Source of the DNA: an uncultured Ruminococcus sp.
GTDB taxonomy: Bacteria > Bacillota > Clostridia > Oscillospirales > Ruminococcaceae
Direction of reading: 5' to 3'
Assembly (NCBI GenBank): GCA_947627625.1
Contig: CANQWR010000003.1
Coordinates: 1 to 64,000 of the forward strand
DNA length: 64,000 nt
The notes beneath the pieces were generated by a model that made no database searches, was not told where the DNA came from, and worked only from the letters and a program-made list of their open reading frames with translations. The first letter of the stretch is position 1. Each line of letters begins with the position of its first letter. The translations under genes were made by a program, and so were the position numbers. Of this stretch, positions 9,926 through 17,520 are shown one piece after another.

Positions 9926-10546
9926 ATGAGTGATTGGTGGAGAAAAGGAACATTTTATCCTGAATACAAATCGAATTACCCGAAAATTATCAGTTTCTAT
10001 TTATTTAATTGTCCAGTTCAGACTTTTACATATGAAAAGATAGATAAAACCAAGAAAAAAGGCAAGGACAATAGAAGGAAAGTGTTCAAAAAAGTATCGC
10101 AAACAAACGATACTTTTGAAAGTCGAAATTGGGTTAAAGGTAATCTTATTACACTCCAAAATGCTATGAAAGGTAATATTCCGTTTATTTTTGTAGAAAG
10201 TACTGACAATGTTGAGGAAAAGCACAGAAACCTTGAAGCATCAAGTAGTAATTCTGACAAGAATTATGAATATGTGATTTTTAAAAAGTCAGGTGAATTA
10301 AGTCAAACGGTGAGTATTTTTTACCACATTAGAAACGCAATTGCTCACGGCTCTTTTTCAGTAGTCAGAAATAATGATACCCCAATTTACTATTTTCAAA
10401 GTCAAAAAGACGGTGATATTAAGTCAAGAATAAGACTTAAAGAGAATACACTGCTACAATGGATTGATTTTTTTAATTCTAATGTTTCTGAAATAAAAGA
10501 AATGAAACAAGCAAAGAAATCTAAGAAAAAGGTGAAGAATAAATGA
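9926..10546 (+). CDS. HEPN-motif protein embedded between the two pglX halves
   Basis: This 206-residue, lysine-rich protein has the block FYHIRNAIAHGSF, in which R136-N137 and H141 form the Rx4H signature of HEPN domains. That motif is the RNase active site of many toxins and abortive-infection proteins (RnlA, LsoA, Cas13 and HEPN-MNT relatives use the same logic). The rest is not recognised; the tail (residues 194-206) is strongly basic. A GGAGG site precedes ATG 9926. The gene begins 13 nt after the first pglX part stops, and its TGA overlaps the ATG of the second part (ATGA), so all three are co-translated. Base composition is AT-rich like the adjoining PglX recognition region and unlike pglZ. 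An RNase role is inferred, not shown. Confidence 0.75.
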   Translation: MSDWWRKGTFYPEYKSNYPKIISFYLFNCPVQTFTYEKIDKTKKKGKDNRRKVFKKVSQTNDTFESRNWVKGNLITLQNAMKGNIPFIFVESTDNVEEKHRNLEASSSNSDKNYEYVIFKKSGELSQTVSIFYHIRNAIAHGSFSVVRNNDTPIYYFQSQKDGDIKSRIRLKENTLLQWIDFFNSNVSEIKEMKQAKKSKKKVKNK

Positions 10547-11451
10547 GCAGACTAATATCCGATAAATACAAAGCATGGGAACAGGAATGCAGCAGCCGTT
10601 TCAGCCGCCTGAAAGCCAACGAGGAGGAACTAAACCGCATTTTCATCGACATTTACGGCTTGCATGGCGAGCTTTCGCCCGATGTCGATGACAAGGACGT
10701 GACCGTCAGAAAAGCCGATTTACAGCGGGAAATCAAGAGCCTGATAAGCTATGCAGTCGGCTGCCTTTTCGGCAGATATTCCCTTGACTGCGACGGTATC
10801 GCATACGCCGGCGGTGAGTGGGACAGCACGAAATACCGCACAATTATCCCCGTAAAAGATAACTGTCTGCCGATAACGGAGGAATATTTCTTTGAAAACG
10901 ATATTGTCTCAATGTTTGTGAATTTCGTACGTGTGGTCTACGGAGAGGAAACCCTTGAGGAAAATCTCCGCTATATAGCGGGGAATCTCGGCATAAAGGG
11001 CAACGGCACCGCAAGAGAAAAAATCCGTCAATATTTTTTGAAAGACTTTTTCAGAGACCACTGCAAAATTTATCAGAAACGCCCGATTTACTGGCTTTTT
11101 GACACAGGAAAGAAAAACGGCTTCAAGGCACTTGTCTACATTCACCGCTGGACGGTCAACACGACGGGGGACGTAAGAATCGACTATATGCACAAGTTGC
11201 AGAGACTTTACAGGAATGAGATTATCCGTCTGAAAGAGAACATAGATGAAGGTGAGGAGATTGCAAAGAGTCAGAAGCGTCTTGAGAATATAACGGGGAA
11301 GTTGCAGGAGACGGAAGAATATGATGCTAAGATTGGTATTGTAGTGGCTGCCCGCACGGAGATTGACCTCGATGACGGCGTGAAAGTCAACTATGACAAG
11401 GTGCAGGTCGGCTCTGACGGCAAGCACTATCAGATTTTGGCGAAAATATGA
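10543..11451 (+). CDS. pglX: PglX C-terminal part encoded as a separate protein
   Basis: The 302 residues correspond to the conserved C-terminal region of full-length PglX: RFSRLKANEEELNRIFIDIYGL, DKDVTVRKADL, SLISYAVGCLFGRYSLD, YQKRPIYWLFDTGKKNGFKAL and the ending DLDDGVKVNYDKVQ. In intact relatives this follows the SWDFKRHPL segment directly. Here it has its own ATG, overlapping the HEPN gene stop as ATGA. 853 plus 302 residues gives 1155, a normal PglX total. It lacks any catalytic motif, so it should work by assembling with the N-terminal part. Both pglX frames lie in the same phase; the interval from the first stop codon to this ATG is 633 nt, divisible by three. Confidence 0.9.
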   Translation: MSRLISDKYKAWEQECSSRFSRLKANEEELNRIFIDIYGLHGELSPDVDDKDVTVRKADLQREIKSLISYAVGCLFGRYSLDCDGIAYAGGEWDSTKYRTIIPVKDNCLPITEEYFFENDIVSMFVNFVRVVYGEETLEENLRYIAGNLGIKGNGTAREKIRQYFLKDFFRDHCKIYQKRPIYWLFDTGKKNGFKALVYIHRWTVNTTGDVRIDYMHKLQRLYRNEIIRLKENIDEGEEIAKSQKRLENITGKLQETEEYDAKIGIVVAARTEIDLDDGVKVNYDKVQVGSDGKHYQILAKI

Positions 11452-11460
11452 GGAAGAACT

Positions 11461-13974
11461 ATGGTCGGACTTAACTTGAATCAGATTACTGCCAAACTGA
11501 ATGAAGCGTTCACAGGCGATGCAAGGCAGTTAATCTTTTGGTATGACGAAAACGGCGATTTTGCGGAGGACATTGACACCCTTGTTCTCGACAATGCAAA
11601 GGTGTACAGGCTCGAACCGAATAATCAGATTTACACAAAATATTTTCTTACATACAAGGACACGGAAACAAATTATCTGATTTACGCACCTTTCCCGAAA
11701 CCCGATGTGTATGACAATCATCTTGAGGATATGTTGCTATATTCAAGGCAATTTTTCGCTGACCGTGCCTCAATTATCTGTGCGGAACTCGGTATTTGTG
11801 AGGAGCTGAAACCTGTCATTCAGAAATACAGCAAATATTTTTCTGCAAAGGACAGGACGAAACGTTTTTATGACCTCGGAATTGAGAGCTGGAGCGAGGA
11901 CAGTATAAAAATCGGTATAATGTCGGCTGTATGCGGTACGAAAATCTCTTCTTTTGAGGAAGTCGTAAAGGTCCTGCTCAATAGCAGACTTGATGAGGAA
12001 AACCCGTATATGGCTGATTTTCGGAAGTACGGGCTTGTTGAGGATTTTTGGACTAAGGCAGAGACTTATTTCGGCTTCACGCACCGGTCTCCCGACATCA
12101 GAAACTTCACGGCTTCGCTGTTCCTGACCTATGCCGCTAAGGAAATCACAGCAGAAATGCCGAAAAACCTCAGAGACGGTCTGACCTACAAAACAGGCTC
12201 GGTCGTTGCGTTCCTCAACAATCTGATGAACAACACCGAATATGCGAAGCGTTTTGACGAGCTGTCGGATTTTGTCTACGGGGGACTCGGCGGAGATAAG
12301 TTTCTCGACACTTTTCCCGTGGAGTCAATGATTAGATGTGATGCGTTCAGGGCTGTTGACGAATTTATCATCAAATGGCTGATAGAGCGTCTTGAAACTG
12401 AGGACACAAGTGCAAAGCTATCGGGGAGTACAATTCTTCAGCTCTGTTCCGACAGAAAGAAAACACATTTCGGTAAAAATTATACAGTGCAGTATTCCGT
12501 TATTGAGTACGCATATAAGATTATTTATGCGGGCAGGTACGAACCTGTCAGCCTGCTCCCCGACATTGTGAAAAATTACAGGGAAAATTATTACAAGAAC
12601 GACAGAAATTACCGTCTGTTTTACTACAATTACGATAAACTGACAGAGACTTCGGCTTTTGAGAAACTCCGTGAGCTTGTTGAAAATATCTATACAAACG
12701 ACTATCTGGAAAATATCTGCACCAACTGGACTAAGGCTTTTGCAGAGGGAGAGGGGAAATCGGGTCTGCCGTTTCAAATTAACTTCTGGCGTGAAAGAGT
12801 TGCACCTGTCAGGGAGCGTGTGGTAGTGTTTATCTCCGATGCTATGCGTTATGAAGTCGGTATGTCTCTCTATGAAAAGCTCAATGCAGACGAGAAATGC
12901 AAGGCTACGCTTTATGCGATGCAGACCGTTTTGCCGTCAATTACGATGTGCGGAATGGCAGCACTTCTCCCTCACAGGACATATGAGCTGACACCTGATT
13001 ACAGACTTTTGGTGGACGGAAAACCCTGTGCTTCAACTACTGACAGAGAAAAAATAATCAGGTCTTACAATCCGAAAAGTCTCTGTATTCAGTATGATGA
13101 ACTTAAAGGCAAGAAGGTCGATGAGCTGAAAGCACTTGTTTCAGGGCTTGAAGTGATTTATGTCTATCACAATCAGATAGATGCCCGTGGAGACAAAGCT
13201 ACTACGGAAGATGAAGTGTTTATCGCTTGTCAGGAGACTGTGGACGAGATTTCATTCATGATAAGGCGGTTGACGGGTGCAAATGTAACTCGTTTCTTAG
13301 TGACCTCAGACCACGGATTTATATACAAGCGTGACAAATTGAGAGCAGGGGACAAAATCGGCGACGTGTCGTCCAAATCGCAGTTCATGGGCAAGAGGTA
13401 CGCTGTTGCCGACGATGTGATAGATATGGACGGCGTGAGCGGTGTCGGTCTCGGCAGTATCTGCCGCAACAGTGATACAAGAAGTGTTTCCTTCCCCGTG
13501 GGTGCAGATATTTTCAAAACCCAGGGCGGTGGTCTGAATTTCGTACACGGCGGTTGCTCTCCACAGGAGATGATTATTCCGCTGATTGACGTAAAAACAG
13601 AGAAATCTAAGGTTGAAACTACATTTGCGGGAATCTCAATGACTACAAATATCAGCAAGATTACAAACCTCAGCGTGAATCTTGAATTTTTCCAAAGGCA
13701 ACCTGTTTCTGATATAGTCAAGTCGGCGACTTATCACATTTACTTTGAAGCTGAGGACGGCGAAAGAGTATCAAATGAAAATCAGTACCACGCCGACAGT
13801 TCGGATAAAAATCCTCTGAACACAAAGGCAAAGCTGAGATTTTCATTCAAGAACAGGATTTACAGCAACAGGGACAAATATTACCTGATAATTATGGATG
13901 AGGAGCATAACATTCAGCTCGCTAAAATTCCGTTCACAATCGATATAGCTATGGCGAATGACTTTGGTTTTTAA
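11461..13974 (+). CDS. pglZ: BREX PglZ, alkaline-phosphatase superfamily
   Basis: The 837-residue product has the expected length and motifs of PglZ, the putative phosphatase/hydrolase that defines BREX. The metal-binding block VVVFISDAMRYEVGMSLYEKL is near residue 455-475. HNQIDARGDKATTEDEVF lies near 565-580, and TSDHGFIYKRDKL, with the Asp-His pair of the alkaline phosphatase core, near 615-627. The N-terminal 400 residues are the helical PglZ-specific region. GAGGAAG provides a ribosome site 5-6 nt before ATG 11461, 9 nt after the pglX C-part. The gene is intact. Its substrate is not established in the family. Confidence 0.93.
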   Translation: MVGLNLNQITAKLNEAFTGDARQLIFWYDENGDFAEDIDTLVLDNAKVYRLEPNNQIYTKYFLTYKDTETNYLIYAPFPKPDVYDNHLEDMLLYSRQFFADRASIICAELGICEELKPVIQKYSKYFSAKDRTKRFYDLGIESWSEDSIKIGIMSAVCGTKISSFEEVVKVLLNSRLDEENPYMADFRKYGLVEDFWTKAETYFGFTHRSPDIRNFTASLFLTYAAKEITAEMPKNLRDGLTYKTGSVVAFLNNLMNNTEYAKRFDELSDFVYGGLGGDKFLDTFPVESMIRCDAFRAVDEFIIKWLIERLETEDTSAKLSGSTILQLCSDRKKTHFGKNYTVQYSVIEYAYKIIYAGRYEPVSLLPDIVKNYRENYYKNDRNYRLFYYNYDKLTETSAFEKLRELVENIYTNDYLENICTNWTKAFAEGEGKSGLPFQINFWRERVAPVRERVVVFISDAMRYEVGMSLYEKLNADEKCKATLYAMQTVLPSITMCGMAALLPHRTYELTPDYRLLVDGKPCASTTDREKIIRSYNPKSLCIQYDELKGKKVDELKALVSGLEVIYVYHNQIDARGDKATTEDEVFIACQETVDEISFMIRRLTGANVTRFLVTSDHGFIYKRDKLRAGDKIGDVSSKSQFMGKRYAVADDVIDMDGVSGVGLGSICRNSDTRSVSFPVGADIFKTQGGGLNFVHGGCSPQEMIIPLIDVKTEKSKVETTFAGISMTTNISKITNLSVNLEFFQRQPVSDIVKSATYHIYFEAEDGERVSNENQYHADSSDKNPLNTKAKLRFSFKNRIYSNRDKYYLIIMDEEHNIQLAKIPFTIDIAMANDFGF

Positions 13975-13987
13975 TGGAGATGGACAG

Positions 13988-16069
13988 ATGGAAGATAATA
14001 TTTTTACGGAAAGCAGTACAAGAGAGGAAATATATCGCAAATTGAGGGATAATTTTGACGGAAAGATAGTCCGCAAAGACCTAACAAAGCGTATAAAGGA
14101 GGGGGCAAACGTCCCCGTCTATGTGCTTGAATTTCTTTTAGGGCAGTACTGTAGCAGTGATGATGAAGATGTTGTGCAGGACGGTGTGAAGCAGGTCAAG
14201 AGGATTTTGTCCGAAAACTACGTCCGTCCTGATGAGTCCGAAAAGGTGCTTTCAAAGCTGAGACAGAGAGGTTCAATGAGTATAATTGACAGAGTGACGG
14301 TCACTCTGAACCTCAAAACCGACAGCTATGAGGCGTGGTTCTCAAACCTCGGTCTTGGCAAAGTGCCTATTTCCGAAAACTATCCGCAGGAATTTGACCG
14401 ACTTCTGTGCGGTGGTATCTGGTGTATCATAAATCTTGAATATATAAGCGGCGATTCTCTTTTTGACAATGAGACAAATAAAGCAGTACCGCCCATTGTT
14501 ATCAACAAGCTCACTCCGATTCAGATGCCCTATGTGGACATGAATGATTTGAGAGAGGGCAGAAAGGCTTTTACAAAATCTGAGTGGATAGACGTGTTAT
14601 TGCGTTCCATAGGCATGGAGCCTGATACCCTGACTGAGCGTGAAAAATGGCTTTTGATTGCCAGAATGATGCCCCTTGTGGAAAATAACTTCAATATGTG
14701 TGAACTCGGACCTCGCTCTACAGGTAAATCCCACATCTACAAGGAAATCTCTCCGAACAGTATTCTTGTGTCAGGTGGTCAGACAACGGTCGCCAATCTG
14801 TTCTATAATATGAGCAGACACTCTGTCGGTCTTGTCGGACTTTGGGACTGTGTAGCCTTTGATGAGGTTGCGGGTATAAAGTTTAAGGACAAAGACGGCG
14901 TACAGATTATGAAAGACTATATGGCTTCGGGTTCATTCGCAAGGGGAAAAGAGGAAATCGGAGCTTCTGCCTCTATGGTCTTTGTCGGAAACATCAATCA
15001 GAGTGTCGATGTACTCTTGAAAACTTCAAGTCTTTTTGACCCTTTTCCGCCCGAAATGGGTACGGACACGGCTTTTCTTGACCGTATGCACTGCTATATC
15101 CCAGGTTGGGAAATTCCGAAATTCAGACCCGAACATTTTACCGACGATTACGGCTTTATTACGGACTATCTCGCTGAGTTTATCAGGGAACTCCGCAAAG
15201 TGCAGTACGGCGATGTGATTGACAGATATTTCAAACTCGGAAAGAACCTCAATCAGAGAGACACTATAGCTGTCAGAAAAATGGTCGGCGGTCTTGTGAA
15301 ACTCATATATCCCGATGGTGAGTTTACAAAGGAGGAGCTGGAGGAAATTTTGCGTTTTGCCCTCGAAATGAGACGGAGAGTTAAAGAACAGCTCAAAAAA
15401 CTCGGCGGTATGGAATTCTATGATGTGAATTTCTCCTATATTGATAATGACACATTTGAGGAGCATTATGTTTCCGTTCCTGAACAGGGTGGCGGGAAGC
15501 TGATACCCGAAGGCATATGCAATCCCGGTCAGATATACACCGTTTCAAGGGGTAAAACGGGAATGCTCGGCGTGTTCAGACTTGAATCTCAGGTGTTGCC
15601 GGGCAACGGCAAATTTGAGAAAACAGGTCTCGGAAGTGACCGTGAGGCAAAGGAGGCTGTCAACACAGCTTATAATTTCCTGAAAGCCAACGGGAAACGT
15701 GTCAGCAGTTCGATTGACATATCCACAAAGGACTATATTATAAATTATCAGGACTTGCAAGGCATCGGTATGACCTCTACACTTGCAGTGTCCACCCTTA
15801 TTGCAATCTGTTCAATAGCACTCGGCAAGCCTGCACTTCCGTCTTTGGCTGTTCTCGGTGAAATAAGTATCAGCGGTTCACTTATAAAGGTTGAGGACTT
15901 GGCAAATTCGCTTCAGGTATGCCTTGACAGCGGAGCAAAGAAAGTCCTTCTCCCGATAACTTCCGCAGTGGACCTCGGTACAGTACCGCCTGAGCTTATG
16001 GGCAATTTCAGCATTATATTCTATCAGAGTGCGGAAGATGCTGTGTTCAAGGCTTTGGGAGTTGAATAA
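13988..16069 (+). CDS. brxL: BREX Lon-like AAA+ protein BrxL
   Basis: The product has 693 residues from ATG 13988, chosen because GGAG lies just upstream; an earlier in-frame ATG at 13958 is inside pglZ and has no ribosome site. A Walker A motif GPRSTGKSH is near residues 241-249, with Walker B-type DCVAFDEVAGI near 290. The C-terminal 110 residues form the Lon-protease-like domain (GIGMTSTLAVSTLIAICSIALGK, then LGEISISGSLIKVEDLANSL, and AKKVLLP). BrxL of type I BREX forms barrel-shaped hexamers on DNA and is needed for phage defence but not methylation. It is the last BREX gene, starting 13 nt after pglZ. No clear terminator follows it. Confidence 0.93.
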   Translation: MEDNIFTESSTREEIYRKLRDNFDGKIVRKDLTKRIKEGANVPVYVLEFLLGQYCSSDDEDVVQDGVKQVKRILSENYVRPDESEKVLSKLRQRGSMSIIDRVTVTLNLKTDSYEAWFSNLGLGKVPISENYPQEFDRLLCGGIWCIINLEYISGDSLFDNETNKAVPPIVINKLTPIQMPYVDMNDLREGRKAFTKSEWIDVLLRSIGMEPDTLTEREKWLLIARMMPLVENNFNMCELGPRSTGKSHIYKEISPNSILVSGGQTTVANLFYNMSRHSVGLVGLWDCVAFDEVAGIKFKDKDGVQIMKDYMASGSFARGKEEIGASASMVFVGNINQSVDVLLKTSSLFDPFPPEMGTDTAFLDRMHCYIPGWEIPKFRPEHFTDDYGFITDYLAEFIRELRKVQYGDVIDRYFKLGKNLNQRDTIAVRKMVGGLVKLIYPDGEFTKEELEEILRFALEMRRRVKEQLKKLGGMEFYDVNFSYIDNDTFEEHYVSVPEQGGGKLIPEGICNPGQIYTVSRGKTGMLGVFRLESQVLPGNGKFEKTGLGSDREAKEAVNTAYNFLKANGKRVSSSIDISTKDYIINYQDLQGIGMTSTLAVSTLIAICSIALGKPALPSLAVLGEISISGSLIKVEDLANSLQVCLDSGAKKVLLPITSAVDLGTVPPELMGNFSIIFYQSAEDAVFKALGVE

Positions 16070-16125
16070 TACGAATTTTCACAATAGGCTCGTTTAACAA
16101 TAATTTTTTGAACTATAATACATCA

Positions 16126-16587
16126 ATGCGTCCTAAAACTCTGAAAGCAGTGAAGAACAATTTGATAAAACTCACTTTATCTTCTTAAGACAGGATATTT
16201 TTACAGCTTCATGTGCAACTCCTGAATTTTGACGCTGATACCGAAAAGATTAAGGAATTATTAGAGAAAGCAATATTTTTTTCAAGAGATAATTACGATT
16301 TACAGCAGCAATGTGTTCCTGTTGCTTTGAGACTTGATACAGCAAGAACAATATTCAAAAAACTTACCAATGAGGGATATTCACTTGAAATAAATGGAAA
16401 ACTCCTTAGCCTGATTTATAATAGATATGATTGTGATAGAGAAGCGTATGGCATTCTTGTTAATCGTATTGGAAAAGAAAACACGATAACTTGGCTAAAT
16501 ATCAAGCTCCAATATCATATCGATATAAAAAGTGGAGCGTATGCAAATATACAGACAAAGGGAAGGCAGAGATTCACAAAAATCTAA
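16126..16587 (+). pseudogene. Decayed hypothetical reading frame after brxL
   Basis: A frame from ATG 16126 (MRPKTLKAVKNN) hits TAA at 16186-16188 and then continues openly for about 130 codons in the same phase (LLNFDADTEKIKELLEKAI, then DLQQQCVPVALRLDTARTIF). Around 16490-16680 a different plus-strand frame reads plausible protein (AEIHKNLKFDPYAIWCMHQFAEQY), suggesting a later frameshift. No Shine-Dalgarno is seen before 16213. It is best read as a broken gene beside the defence operon. The family is not recognised, and a real 120-residue protein starting near 16211 remains possible. Confidence 0.4.
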
Positions 16588-16789
16588 AGTTTGACCCCTA
16601 TGCGATATGGTGTATGCACCAATTCGCAGAACAGTATATACCGAACATTTCAACAGCAGTTTCACCGTTCTCACAATAGCGATAATCCTTGCTTTAGTAA
16701 AATTCCAATTCGGTGGTAAATCCATCACCCTACTGAGCAGACCATATCAGAAACAGTCTTTTGGATGATTTGTTTACAGTGATTTTGAC

Positions 16790-16927
16790 TTATATATCGG
16801 GAAAATCAGATAGAACGTTTGTTTGGACAATTTTATCAATTTTTTCGCTCATTATTGTGTGCAGAATAGTCATCTGTTCCTCTGAAAATCTCAGGTTCGG
16901 CACACCAATCGCACTTGGGTTCGGCAT
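16790..16927 (-). CDS. Small hypothetical protein, 45 aa, good ribosome site
   Basis: On the minus strand an AGGGAGG ribosome site lies about 7 nt before ATG (16927-16925), and the frame gives MPNPSAIGVPNLRFSEEQ and so on, ending SDFPDI at TAA 16792-16790. It is too short for usual gene finders. The strong ribosome site and the absence of another gene within 700 bp make it a plausible small gene. It points away from the terminator at 16995-17048. No family is recognised. It could be the start of a truncated gene, since the following sequence carries stops in the same frame. Confidence 0.4.
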   Translation of the reverse strand: MPNPSAIGVPNLRFSEEQMTILHTIMSEKIDKIVQTNVLSDFPDI

Positions 16928-16994
16928 AAAAAGACCTCCCTGTTTGTTGAAAAAAATACTTTTTATTTTTGTAAAAATATTCAGTTAAGGACAT

Positions 16995-17048
16995 AAAAAC
17001 AGCGGACAGTGTTTCTCAATATGAAATACTGTCCGCTATAATTTTTTA
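16995..17048. terminator. Bidirectional rho-independent terminator
   Basis: AGCGGACAGT (17001-17010) pairs with ACTGTCCGCT (17028-17037), and a TTTC/GAAA pairing extends the stem inside. A T-rich tract follows on the plus strand (ATAATTTTTT) and a five-T run on the minus strand. It separates the debris zone after brxL from the leucine-rich repeat gene and may mark the right side of the acquired segment. Confidence 0.7.
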
Positions 17049-17105
17049 TTTAATATTTTTATTTAATTTTTTCAACAGACTTCTGTCTATTTGGGCTTAT
17101 TTTGG

Positions 17106-17257
17106 TTGTCTACCAGTTTTCTACCAACTTTTTCTCCCGTTGGTGTCTACCGATTGTCTACCAAATTTCTACCGGATTTCTTAAAATTTGTGATTTTTGA
17201 GAACAACGGGAACTCGCTGATTTTCTCATTTCTACCCACTTAAACGGCAATTCTACG
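17106..17257. repeat. Cluster of TCTACC direct repeats
   Basis: TCTACC occurs at 17109, 17120, 17146, 17157, 17168 and 17231, with a variant TCTACG at 17252. The paired copies at 17109/17120 and 17157/17168 sit in near-identical 20-bp blocks 48 bp apart, each beginning TTGTCTACCA. No open frame runs through the cluster. Spacings of 11, 11 and 11 bp (about one helical turn) suggest protein-binding sites or recombination-end repeats. There is no neighbouring replication or integrase gene to support a definite role. Confidence 0.5.
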
Positions 17258-17459
17258 CCAATTTGGCAGCATTTCACGATACTTAGTGATAAGTGGCGAT
17301 AAAGTAGCTTAATTTTAACATATTCTGCTGAAAATGTCAATGACATTATTGAAAACTTATTTTTATGTTCCGACAAATACCGCAACTTAAGTCGTTTTAT
17401 CGCTATCAGATATAGACAATTTCCCTAAATTCTGAGTTATTTTTTAGTGAAGATTACTA

Positions 17460-17488
17460 TTGCATAATATGGGGAAGTGTGTTACAAT
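17460..17488 (+). promoter_or_regulatory. Promoter of the leucine-rich repeat gene
   Basis: TTGCAT (17460-17465) and TACAAT (17483-17488) are separated by 17 bp and lie 32 nt before the ATG at 17521, itself preceded by GGGAGG. The -35 box is one base off consensus at two positions. The sequence from 17258 to 17459 holds nothing else I can support. Confidence 0.65.
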
Positions 17489-17520
17489 AAATATATGTTC
17501 GACACAGGGAGGAAAATATT

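Noticed and set aside
7351-11451. Phase-variable pglX inversion system as in some lactobacilli
   Set aside because: No recombinase gene, second pglX copy or inverted repeats flanking the split were seen; the split is a gene insertion, not an inversion.
10543-11451. The 302-residue frame as an independent hypothetical protein
   Set aside because: Its whole length matches the conserved C-terminal region of PglX, including RIFIDIYGL, VGCLFGRYSLD and DLDDGVKVNY blocks.
13958-13987. Longer brxL start at ATG 13958
   Set aside because: It lies within pglZ coding sequence with no ribosome site; ATG 13988 has GGAG at proper spacing.
17106-17257. TCTACC cluster as a CRISPR array
   Set aside because: Repeat units are 6-20 bp with irregular spacing and no uniform spacers or cas genes.
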